DNA of 64,000 nucleotides from Streptococcus henryi DSM 19005 (lineage in GTDB: Bacteria > Bacillota > Bacilli > Lactobacillales > Streptococcaceae), in the NCBI RefSeq assembly GCF_000376985.1, contig NZ_AQYA01000037.1, positions 310,001 through 374,000 of the forward strand. The letters are read 5' to 3'. Under the pieces are notes generated by a model. It was not told the DNA's origin, ran no database searches, and was given only the letters and a program-made list of their open reading frames with translations. This document shows, in pieces, positions 37,142 to 45,656 of the stretch (within the stretch, counting starts at the first letter, position 1; each line of letters opens with the position of its first letter). The position numbers and the translations under genes are program-made.

Positions 37142-38428
37142 ATGACTGTAAATATTGGTTTATTAGGTTTCGGGACTGTAGCAAGTGGTATTCCTTTCCT
37201 CTTGCAGGAAAATGGTGAAAAAATTGTAGCTGCATCACGTAGTGACCTTGAAATTACCAAAGTATTAGTTAAGGATGATGAAGAAAAAAATCGTCTTCTT
37301 GCTGCTGGTAATGATTATAATTTTGTTACGGATGTTAATGAGATTCTTAATGATTCTGAGATTGATATTGTTGTAGAATTGATGGGACGTATTGAGCCTG
37401 CTCGTACATTTATTACAAGTGCTTTGGAAGCTGGGAAGCATGTTGTTTCTGCTAATAAGGATTTGATTGCAACACATGGTAAGGAATTGATTGCACTTGC
37501 CCAGGATAAAGGTGTCGCATTCTATTATGAAGCAGCAGTGGCTGGCGGTATTCCTATCTTACGTACTTTGGCAAACTCTTTGACGTCTGATAAAGTTACT
37601 CGTATTCTAGGTGTCTTGAACGGGACATCAAACTTCATGATGACTAAAATGGTTGATGAAGGATGGACTTACGATGCTGCACTTAAGACAGCTCAGGAGC
37701 TAGGTTATGCTGAAAGTGATCCAACAAATGACGTTGAGGGGATTGATGCAGCTTATAAAGCTGTTATCCTCAGTCAATTTGGTTTTGGGATGACGCTTGA
37801 TTTTGCAGCTGTTTCTCATAAGGGAATCACAACTATTACTCCAGATGATGTAGCAGTTGCTCAAGAATTAGGCTATGTTATCAAGCTTGTTGGTGATGTA
37901 CGTGAGGTAGAGTCAGGTATTTCTGCTGAGGTAGCACCGACATTCCTTCCAAAAGGTCACCCGCTTGCAAGTGTCAATGGTGTTATGAATGCGGTCTTTG
38001 TTGAATCAATCGGTATCGGTGAGTCAATGTATTATGGACCAGGTGCTGGTCAAAAGCCAACAGCAACTTCAGTAGCAGCTGACATTGTGCGTATTGCTCG
38101 TCGTATCAACGATAAGAATGTTGGAAAACCATTTAACGAGTTTGCTCGTGAGACTAAGTTGGCAAACCCAGCAGATGTCTTTGCGAAATATTATTTTGCT
38201 ATTGATGTTCCAGATAAAAAAGGTCAAATTCTTCGTTTAGCTGAAATTTTCAATGCTCAAAATATCTCTTTTGAACAAGTACTTCAGCAAAAAGCTAATG
38301 GTGAAGTAGCTCGTGTTGTTATTATTACACACGAACTCAGTCAAACACAACTTGAGGATGTAACAGCTGATTTGAATGCTGTCGCAGACTTTACAGTAGT
38401 TAATACATTTAAGGTACTTGGCGACTAA
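37142..38428 (+). CDS. hom: Homoserine dehydrogenase
   Basis: A 428-residue enzyme reducing aspartate semialdehyde to homoserine, the branch point to threonine and methionine. It has the NAD(P) fold [12 protein letters not shown] at the N-terminus, the catalytic region [11 protein letters not shown] and [24 protein letters not shown], and a C-terminal ACT domain (about 350-428) for feedback control. It precedes thrB, but a 179-nt spacer with a strong hairpin element separates them. Confidence 0.95.
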   Translation: MTVNIGLLGFGTVASGIPFLLQENGEKIVAASRSDLEITKVLVKDDEEKNRLLAAGNDYNFVTDVNEILNDSEIDIVVELMGRIEPARTFITSALEAGKHVVSANKDLIATHGKELIALAQDKGVAFYYEAAVAGGIPILRTLANSLTSDKVTRILGVLNGTSNFMMTKMVDEGWTYDAALKTAQELGYAESDPTNDVEGIDAAYKAVILSQFGFGMTLDFAAVSHKGITTITPDDVAVAQELGYVIKLVGDVREVESGISAEVAPTFLPKGHPLASVNGVMNAVFVESIGIGESMYYGPGAGQKPTATSVAADIVRIARRINDKNVGKPFNEFARETKLANPADVFAKYYFAIDVPDKKGQILRLAEIFNAQNISFEQVLQQKANGEVARVVIITHELSQTQLEDVTADLNAVADFTVVNTFKVLGD

Positions 38429-38444
38429 ATTGTCAAGTAAAGAT

Positions 38445-38588
38445 TAAAGAGAATGACAAAAGGTTAGGGGCTTTCAACTCACTTTTGGTACGATGAGTAG
38501 AATGATATCAGATTGAGTTCCGCAAACCAAATGCTCATAAAAGTTAAGTAGAATGACTAAAATCTAATCTTAGTCGTTCTCTTTATTT
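38445..38588 (+). repeat. Inverted-repeat element / possible attenuator between hom and thrB
   Basis: The right arm at 38570-38585 can pair in two exclusive ways. Locally, AGAATGACTAA (38550-38560) pairs with TTAGTCGTTCT (38570-38580), giving a hairpin followed by CTTTATTT. Distally, TAAAGAGAATGAC (38445-38457) pairs with GTCGTTCTCTTTA (38573-38585). The distal arms are the ends of a roughly 141-bp inverted-repeat element. It is either a small MITE-like repeat or an attenuation device. Confidence 0.5.
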
Positions 38589-38607
38589 GTAATAGTAGAG
38601 GATTATG

Positions 38608-39477
38608 ATGAAAATAATTGTTCCTGCTACCTCTGCCAATGTTGGACCGGGATTCGACTCGGTAGGTGTAGCTTTGTCTAAGTATTTAGAAATCCAAGTT
38701 CTAGAACCTTCTGATTCTTGGCAGGTGGATCATGATTTAGGTGAAGAAATTCCAAGTGATGAAAGAAATCTCCTGATTGCAACTGCACTACGTGTTAAGG
38801 GAGACCTTCAGCCTCATCATCTGAAAATGGTTTCAGATGTTCCCTTGGCCCGTGGTCTGGGTTCTTCAAGTTCAGTTATTGTTGCTGGAATTGAATTATC
38901 CAATCAACTTGGGAATTTAGAATTAACTGCTGATCAAAAATTAGATATAGCGACTGAAATTGAAGGACATCCTGATAATGTTGCACCGGCTATTTTGGGT
39001 AATCTTGTCATTTCATCTTATGTAGATGGCCATGTTAACAGCATCGTAGCTGATTTTCCTGAGACAGCTTTTGTTGCTTTCATTCCAAACTATGAACTCA
39101 AAACTAGCGACAGCCGTGGTGTGCTTCCCAGTGAGATGTCTTATAAAGAAGCAGTTGCAGCCTCTTCAATCGCTAATGTGGCAATCGCTGCGCTATTGAC
39201 AGGGGACTTGGAAAAAGCAGGAAAAGCCATTCAAGGAGACCTCTTCCATGAGCGCTTCCGCCAAAAATTGGTCAAGGAATTCGCAGCAATCAAGGAAGTG
39301 GCCAACCAACATGGTGCTTACGCTACCTATCTCTCTGGTGCTGGACCAACTGTTATGGTCCTCATCAAGCAAGAAAAGGAAGCTGACTTGGTTAAGAGTC
39401 TTGAGGACATGAATTTGGATGGTCAAGTTTGTCCACTAAGAGTAGACACTAAAGGAGTTGTCATTGAGAAGGACTAA
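38608..39477 (+). CDS. thrB: Homoserine kinase
   Basis: A 289-residue GHMP kinase making O-phosphohomoserine. The N-terminal motif is [16 protein letters not shown], the ATP loop is [18 protein letters not shown] and the C-terminal loop is [12 protein letters not shown]. The second of two adjacent ATGs (38605, 38608) is chosen because it is better spaced from GAGG and matches the usual MKIIVPAT start. Its 3' end overlaps rarD. Confidence 0.94.
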   Translation: MKIIVPATSANVGPGFDSVGVALSKYLEIQVLEPSDSWQVDHDLGEEIPSDERNLLIATALRVKGDLQPHHLKMVSDVPLARGLGSSSSVIVAGIELSNQLGNLELTADQKLDIATEIEGHPDNVAPAILGNLVISSYVDGHVNSIVADFPETAFVAFIPNYELKTSDSRGVLPSEMSYKEAVAASSIANVAIAALLTGDLEKAGKAIQGDLFHERFRQKLVKEFAAIKEVANQHGAYATYLSGAGPTVMVLIKQEKEADLVKSLEDMNLDGQVCPLRVDTKGVVIEKD

Positions 39478-40351
39478 TCTGGGTATCTTACTAGGCTTAT
39501 CTACCTACTTGTGCTGGGGATTTTTGTCTCTATTTTGGAAACTATTAGCAGGTGTCAATGCCTATAATACGCTTTCTTACCGTATTTTATTTACCAGTCT
39601 AACCATGCTTGTCTACATGATCTTTTCTGGTCGCAGCAAGGTCTATAAAGAGGAACTGTCAAACTTATTCAAAAATCCTAAAGCTGCCTTGACCATGCTG
39701 TTTGCAAGTCTCCTAATTAGTATCAACTGGCTGGTTTATATCTATGCGGTTGGTCATGGTCAAGCGACAGAAGCTAGCCTGGGCTATTACATCATGCCTC
39801 TTGTTTCCGTAGGCTTATCTGTCATTTTTCTTAGGGAATCTTTGAACAATGCGGTGCGTTTAGCCATTCTGGTAGCTGGTATTGGTGTTCTCGTATTGGT
39901 TATCAATACAGGTAATCTGCCATTGGTTTCGCTGGCCTTAGCCTTGAGCTTTGGCCTTTATGGTCTGGTCAAAAAATCTGTCAGTTTATCAAGCGATGTG
40001 GCCATGTTAGTTGAGAGTCTAATCATTTTGCCTTTTGCTTTGATTTATCTTCTTTTCTTTGCTAAGGAAGGCATGCATGATTACAATAGTCTTGAGAATA
40101 GCTTACTTGTGCTTTCTGGCGCAGTTACAGCTATACCATTATTGTTCTTCGCTGAGGCTCTGAAAAGAGCACCACTTAATCTTATTGGTTTTATTCAGTA
40201 CATCAATCCAACCATTCAATTGGCAATAGCAGTGCTGGTTTTTCAAGAAGGAATCACAGCTGGTGAGTTAAAAGGATTTATCTTTATCTGGTCAGCTATA
40301 GCGATTTTTGTTATCGGACAATTATTAGAAATGAGAAAAAGAAGAAGCTGA
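39464..40351 (+). CDS. rarD: RarD-type EamA/DMT permease
   Basis: A 295-residue membrane protein with ten predicted helices in two EamA repeats. It opens [21 protein letters not shown], characteristic of RarD. The start is TTG 39464, 6 nt after AAAGGAG (39451-39457); another TTG at 39458 is too close. It overlaps the thrB end, so it is coupled to it. The substrate is unknown in Gram-positives; the hom-thrB context hints at amino-acid export, which is speculative. Confidence 0.82.
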   Translation: MRRTNLGILLGLSTYLCWGFLSLFWKLLAGVNAYNTLSYRILFTSLTMLVYMIFSGRSKVYKEELSNLFKNPKAALTMLFASLLISINWLVYIYAVGHGQATEASLGYYIMPLVSVGLSVIFLRESLNNAVRLAILVAGIGVLVLVINTGNLPLVSLALALSFGLYGLVKKSVSLSSDVAMLVESLIILPFALIYLLFFAKEGMHDYNSLENSLLVLSGAVTAIPLLFFAEALKRAPLNLIGFIQYINPTIQLAIAVLVFQEGITAGELKGFIFIWSAIAIFVIGQLLEMRKRRS

Positions 40352-40403
40352 GCAAAGAGCACAGCTCCTTAATTATTATTTGGAATATAATCCAGACGCA
40401 GTA

Positions 40404-40518
40404 GCCTAGTGGGAATCTCTTCGCTTTTTTCAAAGCTCGAACTTCCCTACTAGGCCTTGCGGGGGTGGGACGACGAACTCTTCTTTTTTGTTAGTGAGTT
40501 CTGTCCCACTCCCTTTTT
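40404..40518. repeat. Two consecutive long hairpins upstream of pabB
   Basis: Hairpin 1 pairs GCCTAGTGGGAA (40404-40415) with TTCCCTACTAGGC (40443-40455). Hairpin 2 pairs GGGGGTGGGACGACGAACTC (40461-40480) with GAGTTCTGTCCCACTCCC (40496-40513) and ends in TTTTT. Hairpin 2 is a good rho-independent terminator after rarD; hairpin 1 abuts it and looks like an intergenic repeat. Confidence 0.65.
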
Positions 40519-40533
40519 GATGAGGAAGAAGGA

Positions 40534-42249
40534 ATGCATAAGCAAACAGTTGTAGATGTGAAAAGTCTTGGGAGACGACTGATTTTTAAGAATCCCGTAA
40601 AGGAATTGATAGCAGATGACCTACATCAAGTTCCTTTAGTTTTAGAAGAAGTAGAAGCCTTTCAAAAGCAAGGTTATTATGTGGTTGGTTACGTCTCCTA
40701 TGAAGCGAGTAAAGCCTTTGAAAGCAAATTTAATCTTCATTCTAGTCGTCTCTCAGGCGAGTATCTTGCCTACTTTACTGTTCACAAGTCAGCTGAGGAA
40801 GTGGACTTTATTGAAAGTTATGATGAAGTAGAGATGCCTAATGCATGGAAAAATGAGACTAGAAAAGAAGAATATGAAAGAGCAATTGCTGAAATCAACT
40901 CAAATATCAGACAGGGAAATACCTATCAAGTTAACTATACCATTCAGTTGACGAGTAAAGTAACTGCTGACAGCTTTGCTATTTACAACCGCCTAGTGGT
41001 AGAACAAGGGGCAGCCTATAATATTTTTGTAGAGCACGATGATTTTGCAGTTATTTCAGCTAGTCCCGAACTCTTTTTCCAAACGGAGGGGCAGACCTTG
41101 AGGACGAGGCCCATGAAGGGGACGACAGGTCGTGGCTTTAATCTGGCAGAAGATAGGAAAAAAAGAGATTGGTTGGCCAATGATGTTAAAAATCGTGCTG
41201 AAAACATGATGATTGTGGATCTTCTGCGCAATGATATGGGGCGAATTTCGGAAATTTCTAGCGTGCAGGTCACTAGCTTATGTGAGCTTGAACCCTATTC
41301 AACTGTCTGGCAGATGACTTCTACCATTGAGAGTAGCATCAAGGAAGATACGACTTTGGTTGATATTTTTCAAGCTCTCTTTCCTTGTGGATCTATTACA
41401 GGTGCTCCTAAAATCGCAACCATAGACATTATTAGCAGACTTGAACCCAAACCACGTGGCGTCTATTGCGGTACACTTGGCATCTGTCTGCCTAATGGCA
41501 ATCGGATTTTCAATGTGGCTATAAGAAGTCTGCAAGTTTATAAAAATCAGGCTATATATGGTGTCGGCGGGGGCATTACTTGGGACAGCAATTGGCAGGA
41601 TGAATACCAGGAGACTAAGCAAAAAAGTGCTGTTCTCTATCGAAAACAGCCTAGATTTGACCTTATCACGACCGCCAAAGTGACTAAGGGACACATTGAT
41701 TTGCTTGACTATCATTTAGAGCGTCTCCAAGAATCTAGTGCCTATTTCTCTTATCCTTTTACTTTGGAAAATAGCAGAGCTGAGCTTGAGTCTTATCTCG
41801 AAAGTCTGAACAAGACCAAAGACTACCGCCTGAGACTATCACTGACTAAATCTGGTCAATTAGAATGCCATGCCTGTCTTTTAGAAGACCTGCCCCAGCC
41901 TCTTCTCAAGGCTCAAATCCATCAGCGCCAAGAATCAATAGAAGGACCATTTGTCTATTATAAGACGAGCTACCGTCCTCATTTGACTAAGGCAGAGACA
42001 GAACAGATTTTTATTTCCAAGGAAGGCTACCTCCAGGAAACAACAATAGGAAACCTTGTTTTAGAAATAGGTGGAGAATTACTAACTCCTCCCCTATCTG
42101 TCGGCATCCTAGCTGGCATATATAGAAAACACCTATTGAAAACAGGTCAAGTCAAAGAATGCCTCTTGACCAAAGAAGATTTGAAAAGAGCAGATGCTGT
42201 TTACGCTTGTAATGCAGTCAGAGGTCTCTATAAACTAGATATTTTATAA
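40534..42249 (+). CDS. pabB: Aminodeoxychorismate synthase component I / lyase fusion
   Basis: A 571-residue bifunctional enzyme making p-aminobenzoate for folate. The N-terminal chorismate-binding domain (about 1-370) has RPMKGTTGRG, where the Lys is the ADC-synthase nucleophile rather than the Ala of anthranilate synthase, and the motif GSITGAPKI. The C-terminal fold-type IV PLP lyase (about 375-571, PabC) has RLQESSAYF, FVYYKTSYRP and ADAVYACNAVRGL. No pabA glutaminase is adjacent. It lies 3.4 kb from the folate operon, separated by an ABC importer. Confidence 0.9.
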   Translation: MHKQTVVDVKSLGRRLIFKNPVKELIADDLHQVPLVLEEVEAFQKQGYYVVGYVSYEASKAFESKFNLHSSRLSGEYLAYFTVHKSAEEVDFIESYDEVEMPNAWKNETRKEEYERAIAEINSNIRQGNTYQVNYTIQLTSKVTADSFAIYNRLVVEQGAAYNIFVEHDDFAVISASPELFFQTEGQTLRTRPMKGTTGRGFNLAEDRKKRDWLANDVKNRAENMMIVDLLRNDMGRISEISSVQVTSLCELEPYSTVWQMTSTIESSIKEDTTLVDIFQALFPCGSITGAPKIATIDIISRLEPKPRGVYCGTLGICLPNGNRIFNVAIRSLQVYKNQAIYGVGGGITWDSNWQDEYQETKQKSAVLYRKQPRFDLITTAKVTKGHIDLLDYHLERLQESSAYFSYPFTLENSRAELESYLESLNKTKDYRLRLSLTKSGQLECHACLLEDLPQPLLKAQIHQRQESIEGPFVYYKTSYRPHLTKAETEQIFISKEGYLQETTIGNLVLEIGGELLTPPLSVGILAGIYRKHLLKTGQVKECLLTKEDLKRADAVYACNAVRGLYKLDIL

Positions 42250-42298
42250 AAAACAGGCATAGGATTCTAGCTAAGTAGTTTCCTATGCTTGTTTTTTG
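42248..42298 (+). terminator. Terminator after pabB
   Basis: AAAAAACAGGCATAGGA / TCCTATGCTTGTTTTTT is a 17-bp stem with one G-U pair, starting within the stop codon of pabB. Confidence 0.85.
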
Positions 42299-42392
42299 GT
42301 TATAAATTTTTCTTATACCATGTCATAAATAAAATAGATTATCCGAGATGAAGACTTTCTTTTATAATATTTTTAAAGCTTGAAGGAGGTCT

Positions 42393-43088
42393 ATGGTGCT
42401 AAATTGGGAATTTATAGAAAGAAGCTTACCTTTATATCAAGATGCACTCTTTATAACGCTAAAATTAGCATTTTGGGGTATTATTGGAGCAACAATCCTT
42501 GGTCTTCTTATTGCCATCATAAAAATCAAGAAGATTCCAATTTTGAGTCAGTTGAGTCAATTATATATTGAACTGTCACGGAATACGCCACTATTGATTC
42601 AGCTCTACTTTCTCTACTTTGGACTCCCAAAAATTGGGATTATTCTTAGTTCAGAAGTCTGTGCTATAAGTGGTTTGATATTCTTAGGTGGCTCTTATAT
42701 GGCAGAATCCTTTCGTTCAGGTTTAGAAGCTGTTTCTAAAACCCAATACGAAATTGGATTGAGTATCGGCTTGAGCCCAATCAAAAACATGATCTATGTT
42801 ATCTTACCTCAAGCTTTTGCGGTTGCCCTACCTTCATTTGCTGCAAATGTCATATTCTTGATTAAGGAGACTTCAGTCTTTTCAATTGTGGCCATTGCAG
42901 ATTTAATGTATGTGGCCAAAGATTTGATTGGGATTTATTATGAAACAGATGAAGCACTCTTGCTGTTGGTTTTGTCATATCTGATTATTCTTTTGCCAGT
43001 ATCAATAGTATTTACCCTAATTGAGAGGAGGTTACGTTATGCAGGATTCGGCAATTCAAGTCATCTTTCGGGGCAAGAATCTACTTAG
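42393..43088 (+). CDS. Amino-acid ABC transporter permease (second importer, first permease)
   Basis: A 231-residue HisM/GlnP-type permease with about five helices and the EAA loop AVSKTQYEIGLSIGLSPIKNMIYVILPQAFAVALP. The start ATG 42393 follows AAGGAGG. Its last 50 nt overlap the next permease, an unusually long overlap. A TATAAT at 42363-42368 is a probable -10. Confidence 0.88.
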   Translation: MVLNWEFIERSLPLYQDALFITLKLAFWGIIGATILGLLIAIIKIKKIPILSQLSQLYIELSRNTPLLIQLYFLYFGLPKIGIILSSEVCAISGLIFLGGSYMAESFRSGLEAVSKTQYEIGLSIGLSPIKNMIYVILPQAFAVALPSFAANVIFLIKETSVFSIVAIADLMYVAKDLIGIYYETDEALLLLVLSYLIILLPVSIVFTLIERRLRYAGFGNSSHLSGQEST

Positions 43089-43716
43089 ACTTTTTCAAGG
43101 TCTCTGGGTAACGATTGAGCTGTCTATGATTGCTATAATAATTTCCATTCTCTTAGGATTTGTATTTGGCATTCTGATGACTTCGAGGTTTAAGTGGATA
43201 AGAGGTATTTGTCGATTCTATTTAGAGTTTATTCGTATTATGCCTCAATTAGTTTTACTCTTTATTGTTTATTTTGGTTTTGCTAGAACTTTTAATATCA
43301 ATTTTTCAGGAGAGATGGCTGCTATCATAGTCTTTTCAATGTGGGGAACTGCTGAAATGGGTGACTTAGTTCGTGGAGCTTTGACTTCGTTACCAAGACA
43401 CCAGATTGAGAGTGGCTTAGCCATTGGATTGAATCAAAAACAACTTTATTGGTATGTCATTTTTCCTCAGATTTTGCGACAGCTCATTCCTCAAGCAGTT
43501 AATCTTATGACACGGATGGTCAAGACAACCTCTCTAATAGTTTTGATTGGAGTTGTAGAAGTTGTAAAAGTAGGACAGCAAATCATTGAAGCTAATCGCC
43601 TAACGGTTCCAAGCTCTGCTATTTGGATATATGGTTTGATTTTCTTCATGTACTTTGCGGTTTGTTTTCCAATCTCAAGGTTATCAATCTATCTTGAGTC
43701 AAAATGGAAGGAGTAA
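43039..43716 (+). CDS. Amino-acid ABC transporter permease (second importer, second permease)
   Basis: A 225-residue permease of the same family, with the EAA loop SLPRHQIESGLAIGLNQKQLYWYVIFPQILRQLIP. The start is ATG 43039, because AGGAGGT lies at 43027-43033, after the in-frame TTG at 43021. It forms the heterodimeric pore with the preceding gene. Confidence 0.87.
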   Translation: MQDSAIQVIFRGKNLLRLFQGLWVTIELSMIAIIISILLGFVFGILMTSRFKWIRGICRFYLEFIRIMPQLVLLFIVYFGFARTFNINFSGEMAAIIVFSMWGTAEMGDLVRGALTSLPRHQIESGLAIGLNQKQLYWYVIFPQILRQLIPQAVNLMTRMVKTTSLIVLIGVVEVVKVGQQIIEANRLTVPSSAIWIYGLIFFMYFAVCFPISRLSIYLESKWKE

Positions 43717-43719
43717 GTT

Positions 43720-44469
43720 GTGGCAAAGAAAATTTTAGAAATTAATAATATCAATAAGTCATTTGGAACACACAAAATATTAGATGGCTTATCACTTGCT
43801 GTTGAAGAGGGAGAAGTTCTAGTCATTCTTGGTCCATCAGGTTGTGGAAAATCAACTTTGCTTCGTTGTATCAATGGTCTGGAAACTTTTGAATCAGGAG
43901 AAATCACTTTGGAAGGTGAATCGGTCCTAGCAGATAAGAAGAACTTGCCTAAGTTACGACAAAAAATAGGTATGGTTTTTCAATCCTATGACTTATTTCC
44001 ACATCTAAATGTCATGCAAAACTTGACCTTGGGTCCGGTCAAAGCTCAGGGGCGCCCCAAAGCTGACGTTGAAACGGAAGCAAGAGAGTTACTTAAGCGG
44101 GTAGGTTTAGCAGACAAAGAAGAACGGTTTGCTAGAGAGTTGTCAGGTGGGCAGAAACAGCGAGTGGCTATTGTCAGAAGTCTCCTCTTGCATCCAGAAG
44201 TTATTTTATTTGATGAAGTGACGGCTTCCTTAGATCCTGAAATGGTCAGAGAAGTATTGGATTTGATTGGCGAGCTTGCTCATGAGGGACGTACCATGAT
44301 TATTGTCACGCATGAGCTACAGTTTGCTAAAGCTATCGCTGATCGTGTTATTTTTCTGGAAAATGGAAAAATTATTGAAGAAAGTCAGGGAAATGACTTC
44401 TTTGCTTCTCCTAAAACACAGAGAGCTAAAGATTTCCTAACCGTATTTGATTATTCAACGATAGGTTAA
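43720..44469 (+). CDS. Amino-acid ABC transporter ATP-binding protein (second importer)
   Basis: A 249-residue GlnQ-type ATPase with Walker A GPSGCGKST, Q-loop FQSYDLF, signature LSGGQKQR, Walker B ILFDEVTASLD and H-switch IVTHE. The start codon is GTG 43720, 3 nt after the permease stop, with AAGGAG upstream. Walker B is followed by Val rather than Pro (DEVTAS), a common variant of this subfamily. Confidence 0.9.
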   Translation: MAKKILEINNINKSFGTHKILDGLSLAVEEGEVLVILGPSGCGKSTLLRCINGLETFESGEITLEGESVLADKKNLPKLRQKIGMVFQSYDLFPHLNVMQNLTLGPVKAQGRPKADVETEARELLKRVGLADKEERFARELSGGQKQRVAIVRSLLLHPEVILFDEVTASLDPEMVREVLDLIGELAHEGRTMIIVTHELQFAKAIADRVIFLENGKIIEESQGNDFFASPKTQRAKDFLTVFDYSTIG

Positions 44470-44509
44470 TAGACTAAAAAAACATATCTATTTTATTATT
44501 TAGTTACAA

Positions 44510-44547
44510 AACATGGTGATAGGGAGCGAGGCGACAGTCACCGTGTT
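44510..44547 (+). terminator. Hairpin after the ATPase gene
   Basis: AACATGGTGA / TCACCGTGTT is a 10-bp stem with one G-U pair, followed by an A/T-rich stretch but not a clean T run, so it is a weak terminator candidate. Confidence 0.4.
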
Positions 44548-44577
44548 ATAAATTTTACGCCTTGGTATCTTAAATGA

Positions 44578-44680
44578 ATACTCTTCGAAAATCAAAATGA
44601 TAGGTGGTTAAGCCTTCTTGCCTACCATTAGGTATGTCTGCGTCGGCTTGCCTTCTCTAATTTTGAATTTCATTGAGTAT
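44578..44680. repeat. BOX-like repeat, copy 2
   Basis: 103 bp from ATACTCTTCGAAAATC to TTCATTGAGTAT. The termini are an imperfect inverted repeat (17 of 21 positions), and the core GTTAAGCCTTCTTGCC, GGTATGTCTGCGTCGGCTTGCC matches copy 1 at 14183-14286. The ribosome site AAAGGAG of the binding-protein gene starts at the very next base, 44681. Confidence 0.75.
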
Positions 44681-44693
44681 AAAGGAGTTTTAT

Positions 44694-45572
44694 ATGAAAA
44701 AAGTTAATTATCTTTTAGGTCTTTTAGGTTTGATTGTAGCAGTTCTTTTGACTGCTTGCTCAACATCAGATTCTAATAAGTCTTCATCTGTTGCATCGTC
44801 TTCTTCTGGAAATACAGCTCAAGCACGAACACTTTCAGAAATCAAGGAATCAGGAAAAATTAAAATTGGTGTTTTTTCGGATAAGAAACCATTTGGTTAC
44901 GTAGATGAACATGGTGACTATCAAGGTTATGACGTCTACTTTGCTAACCGATTAGCGAAAGATTTGAAGGTTGATGTCGAATATGTAGCAGTTGATCCTG
45001 CCAGCCGAGTAGAATACCTTACTTCAGCTAAGGTTGACATCATTTTGGCAAACTTTACTGTAACTGATGAACGTGCCAAGCAAGTCGATTTTGCTTTGCC
45101 TTACATGAAGGTTGCTCTAGGTGTAGTATCTCCAAGTAAATCACTTATTGAATCAGTCGAAGATTTAAAAGGAAAAAACTTGATTGTAGGTAAAGGTACA
45201 ACTGCTGAAACTTATTTTGAAGCAGAACATCCAGAAGTTAATTTATTAAAATTTGACCAATACAGTGAGGCTTACCAAGCTCTTCTTGACGGCCGTGGTG
45301 ATGCTCTTTCAACAGATAATACGGAAGTATTAGCTTGGGCATTGGAAAATAAAGGTTATGAAGTTGGGATTACTAGTTTAGGTAATATTGATACCATTGC
45401 TGCAGCAGTCCAAAAAGGAAACACAGAGTTGCTTGATTGGATCAACGATGAAATTAAGACACTAGGTGAGGAAAACTTCTTCCATAAGGATTATGAAGAA
45501 ACACTGGAGCCAATTTACGGATCAGCAGCTAATCCAGATGACTTAGTTGTTGAAGCTGGTGAAGTTGAATAA
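44694..45572 (+). CDS. Amino-acid ABC transporter substrate-binding lipoprotein
   Basis: A 292-residue family 3 binding protein resembling the PEB1/AatB group. The lipobox is LLTAC, with lipidated Cys near residue 20, then a Ser-rich linker. The fold begins LSEIKESGKIKIGVFSDKKPFGYVDEHG; the ligand segments ILANFTVTDERAKQVDFALPYM and DALSTDNTEVLAW suggest a polar or acidic amino acid. The start is ATG 44694; the in-frame TTG at 44673 lies inside the BOX-like repeat, upstream of the ribosome site. It belongs functionally with the permeases and ATPase upstream but is separated from them by 224 nt. Confidence 0.88.
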   Translation: MKKVNYLLGLLGLIVAVLLTACSTSDSNKSSSVASSSSGNTAQARTLSEIKESGKIKIGVFSDKKPFGYVDEHGDYQGYDVYFANRLAKDLKVDVEYVAVDPASRVEYLTSAKVDIILANFTVTDERAKQVDFALPYMKVALGVVSPSKSLIESVEDLKGKNLIVGKGTTAETYFEAEHPEVNLLKFDQYSEAYQALLDGRGDALSTDNTEVLAWALENKGYEVGITSLGNIDTIAAAVQKGNTELLDWINDEIKTLGEENFFHKDYEETLEPIYGSAANPDDLVVEAGEVE

Positions 45573-45579
45573 TATCAAA

Positions 45580-45602
45580 AGTCAGCATTGCTGGCTTTTT
45601 TT
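45580..45602 (+). terminator. Terminator after the binding-protein gene
   Basis: AGTCAGC-ATT-GCTGGCT is followed by a run of T. Confidence 0.8.
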
Positions 45603-45614
45603 GAACTCAACCTA

Positions 45615-45623
45615 TGATATAAT
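45615..45623 (+). promoter_or_regulatory. Extended -10 promoter of the folate operon
   Basis: TGATATAAT is an extended -10 directly after the terminator and about 35 nt before the folC start. Confidence 0.55.
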
Positions 45624-45656
45624 AGAGCTAATCTGTTTTTTGAAAGAAGTGTGATT

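Noticed and set aside
42300..42392. Riboswitch or T-box in front of the second amino-acid importer
   Set aside because: The roughly 90-nt leader shows no specifier, T-box sequence or stable aptamer-like stems.
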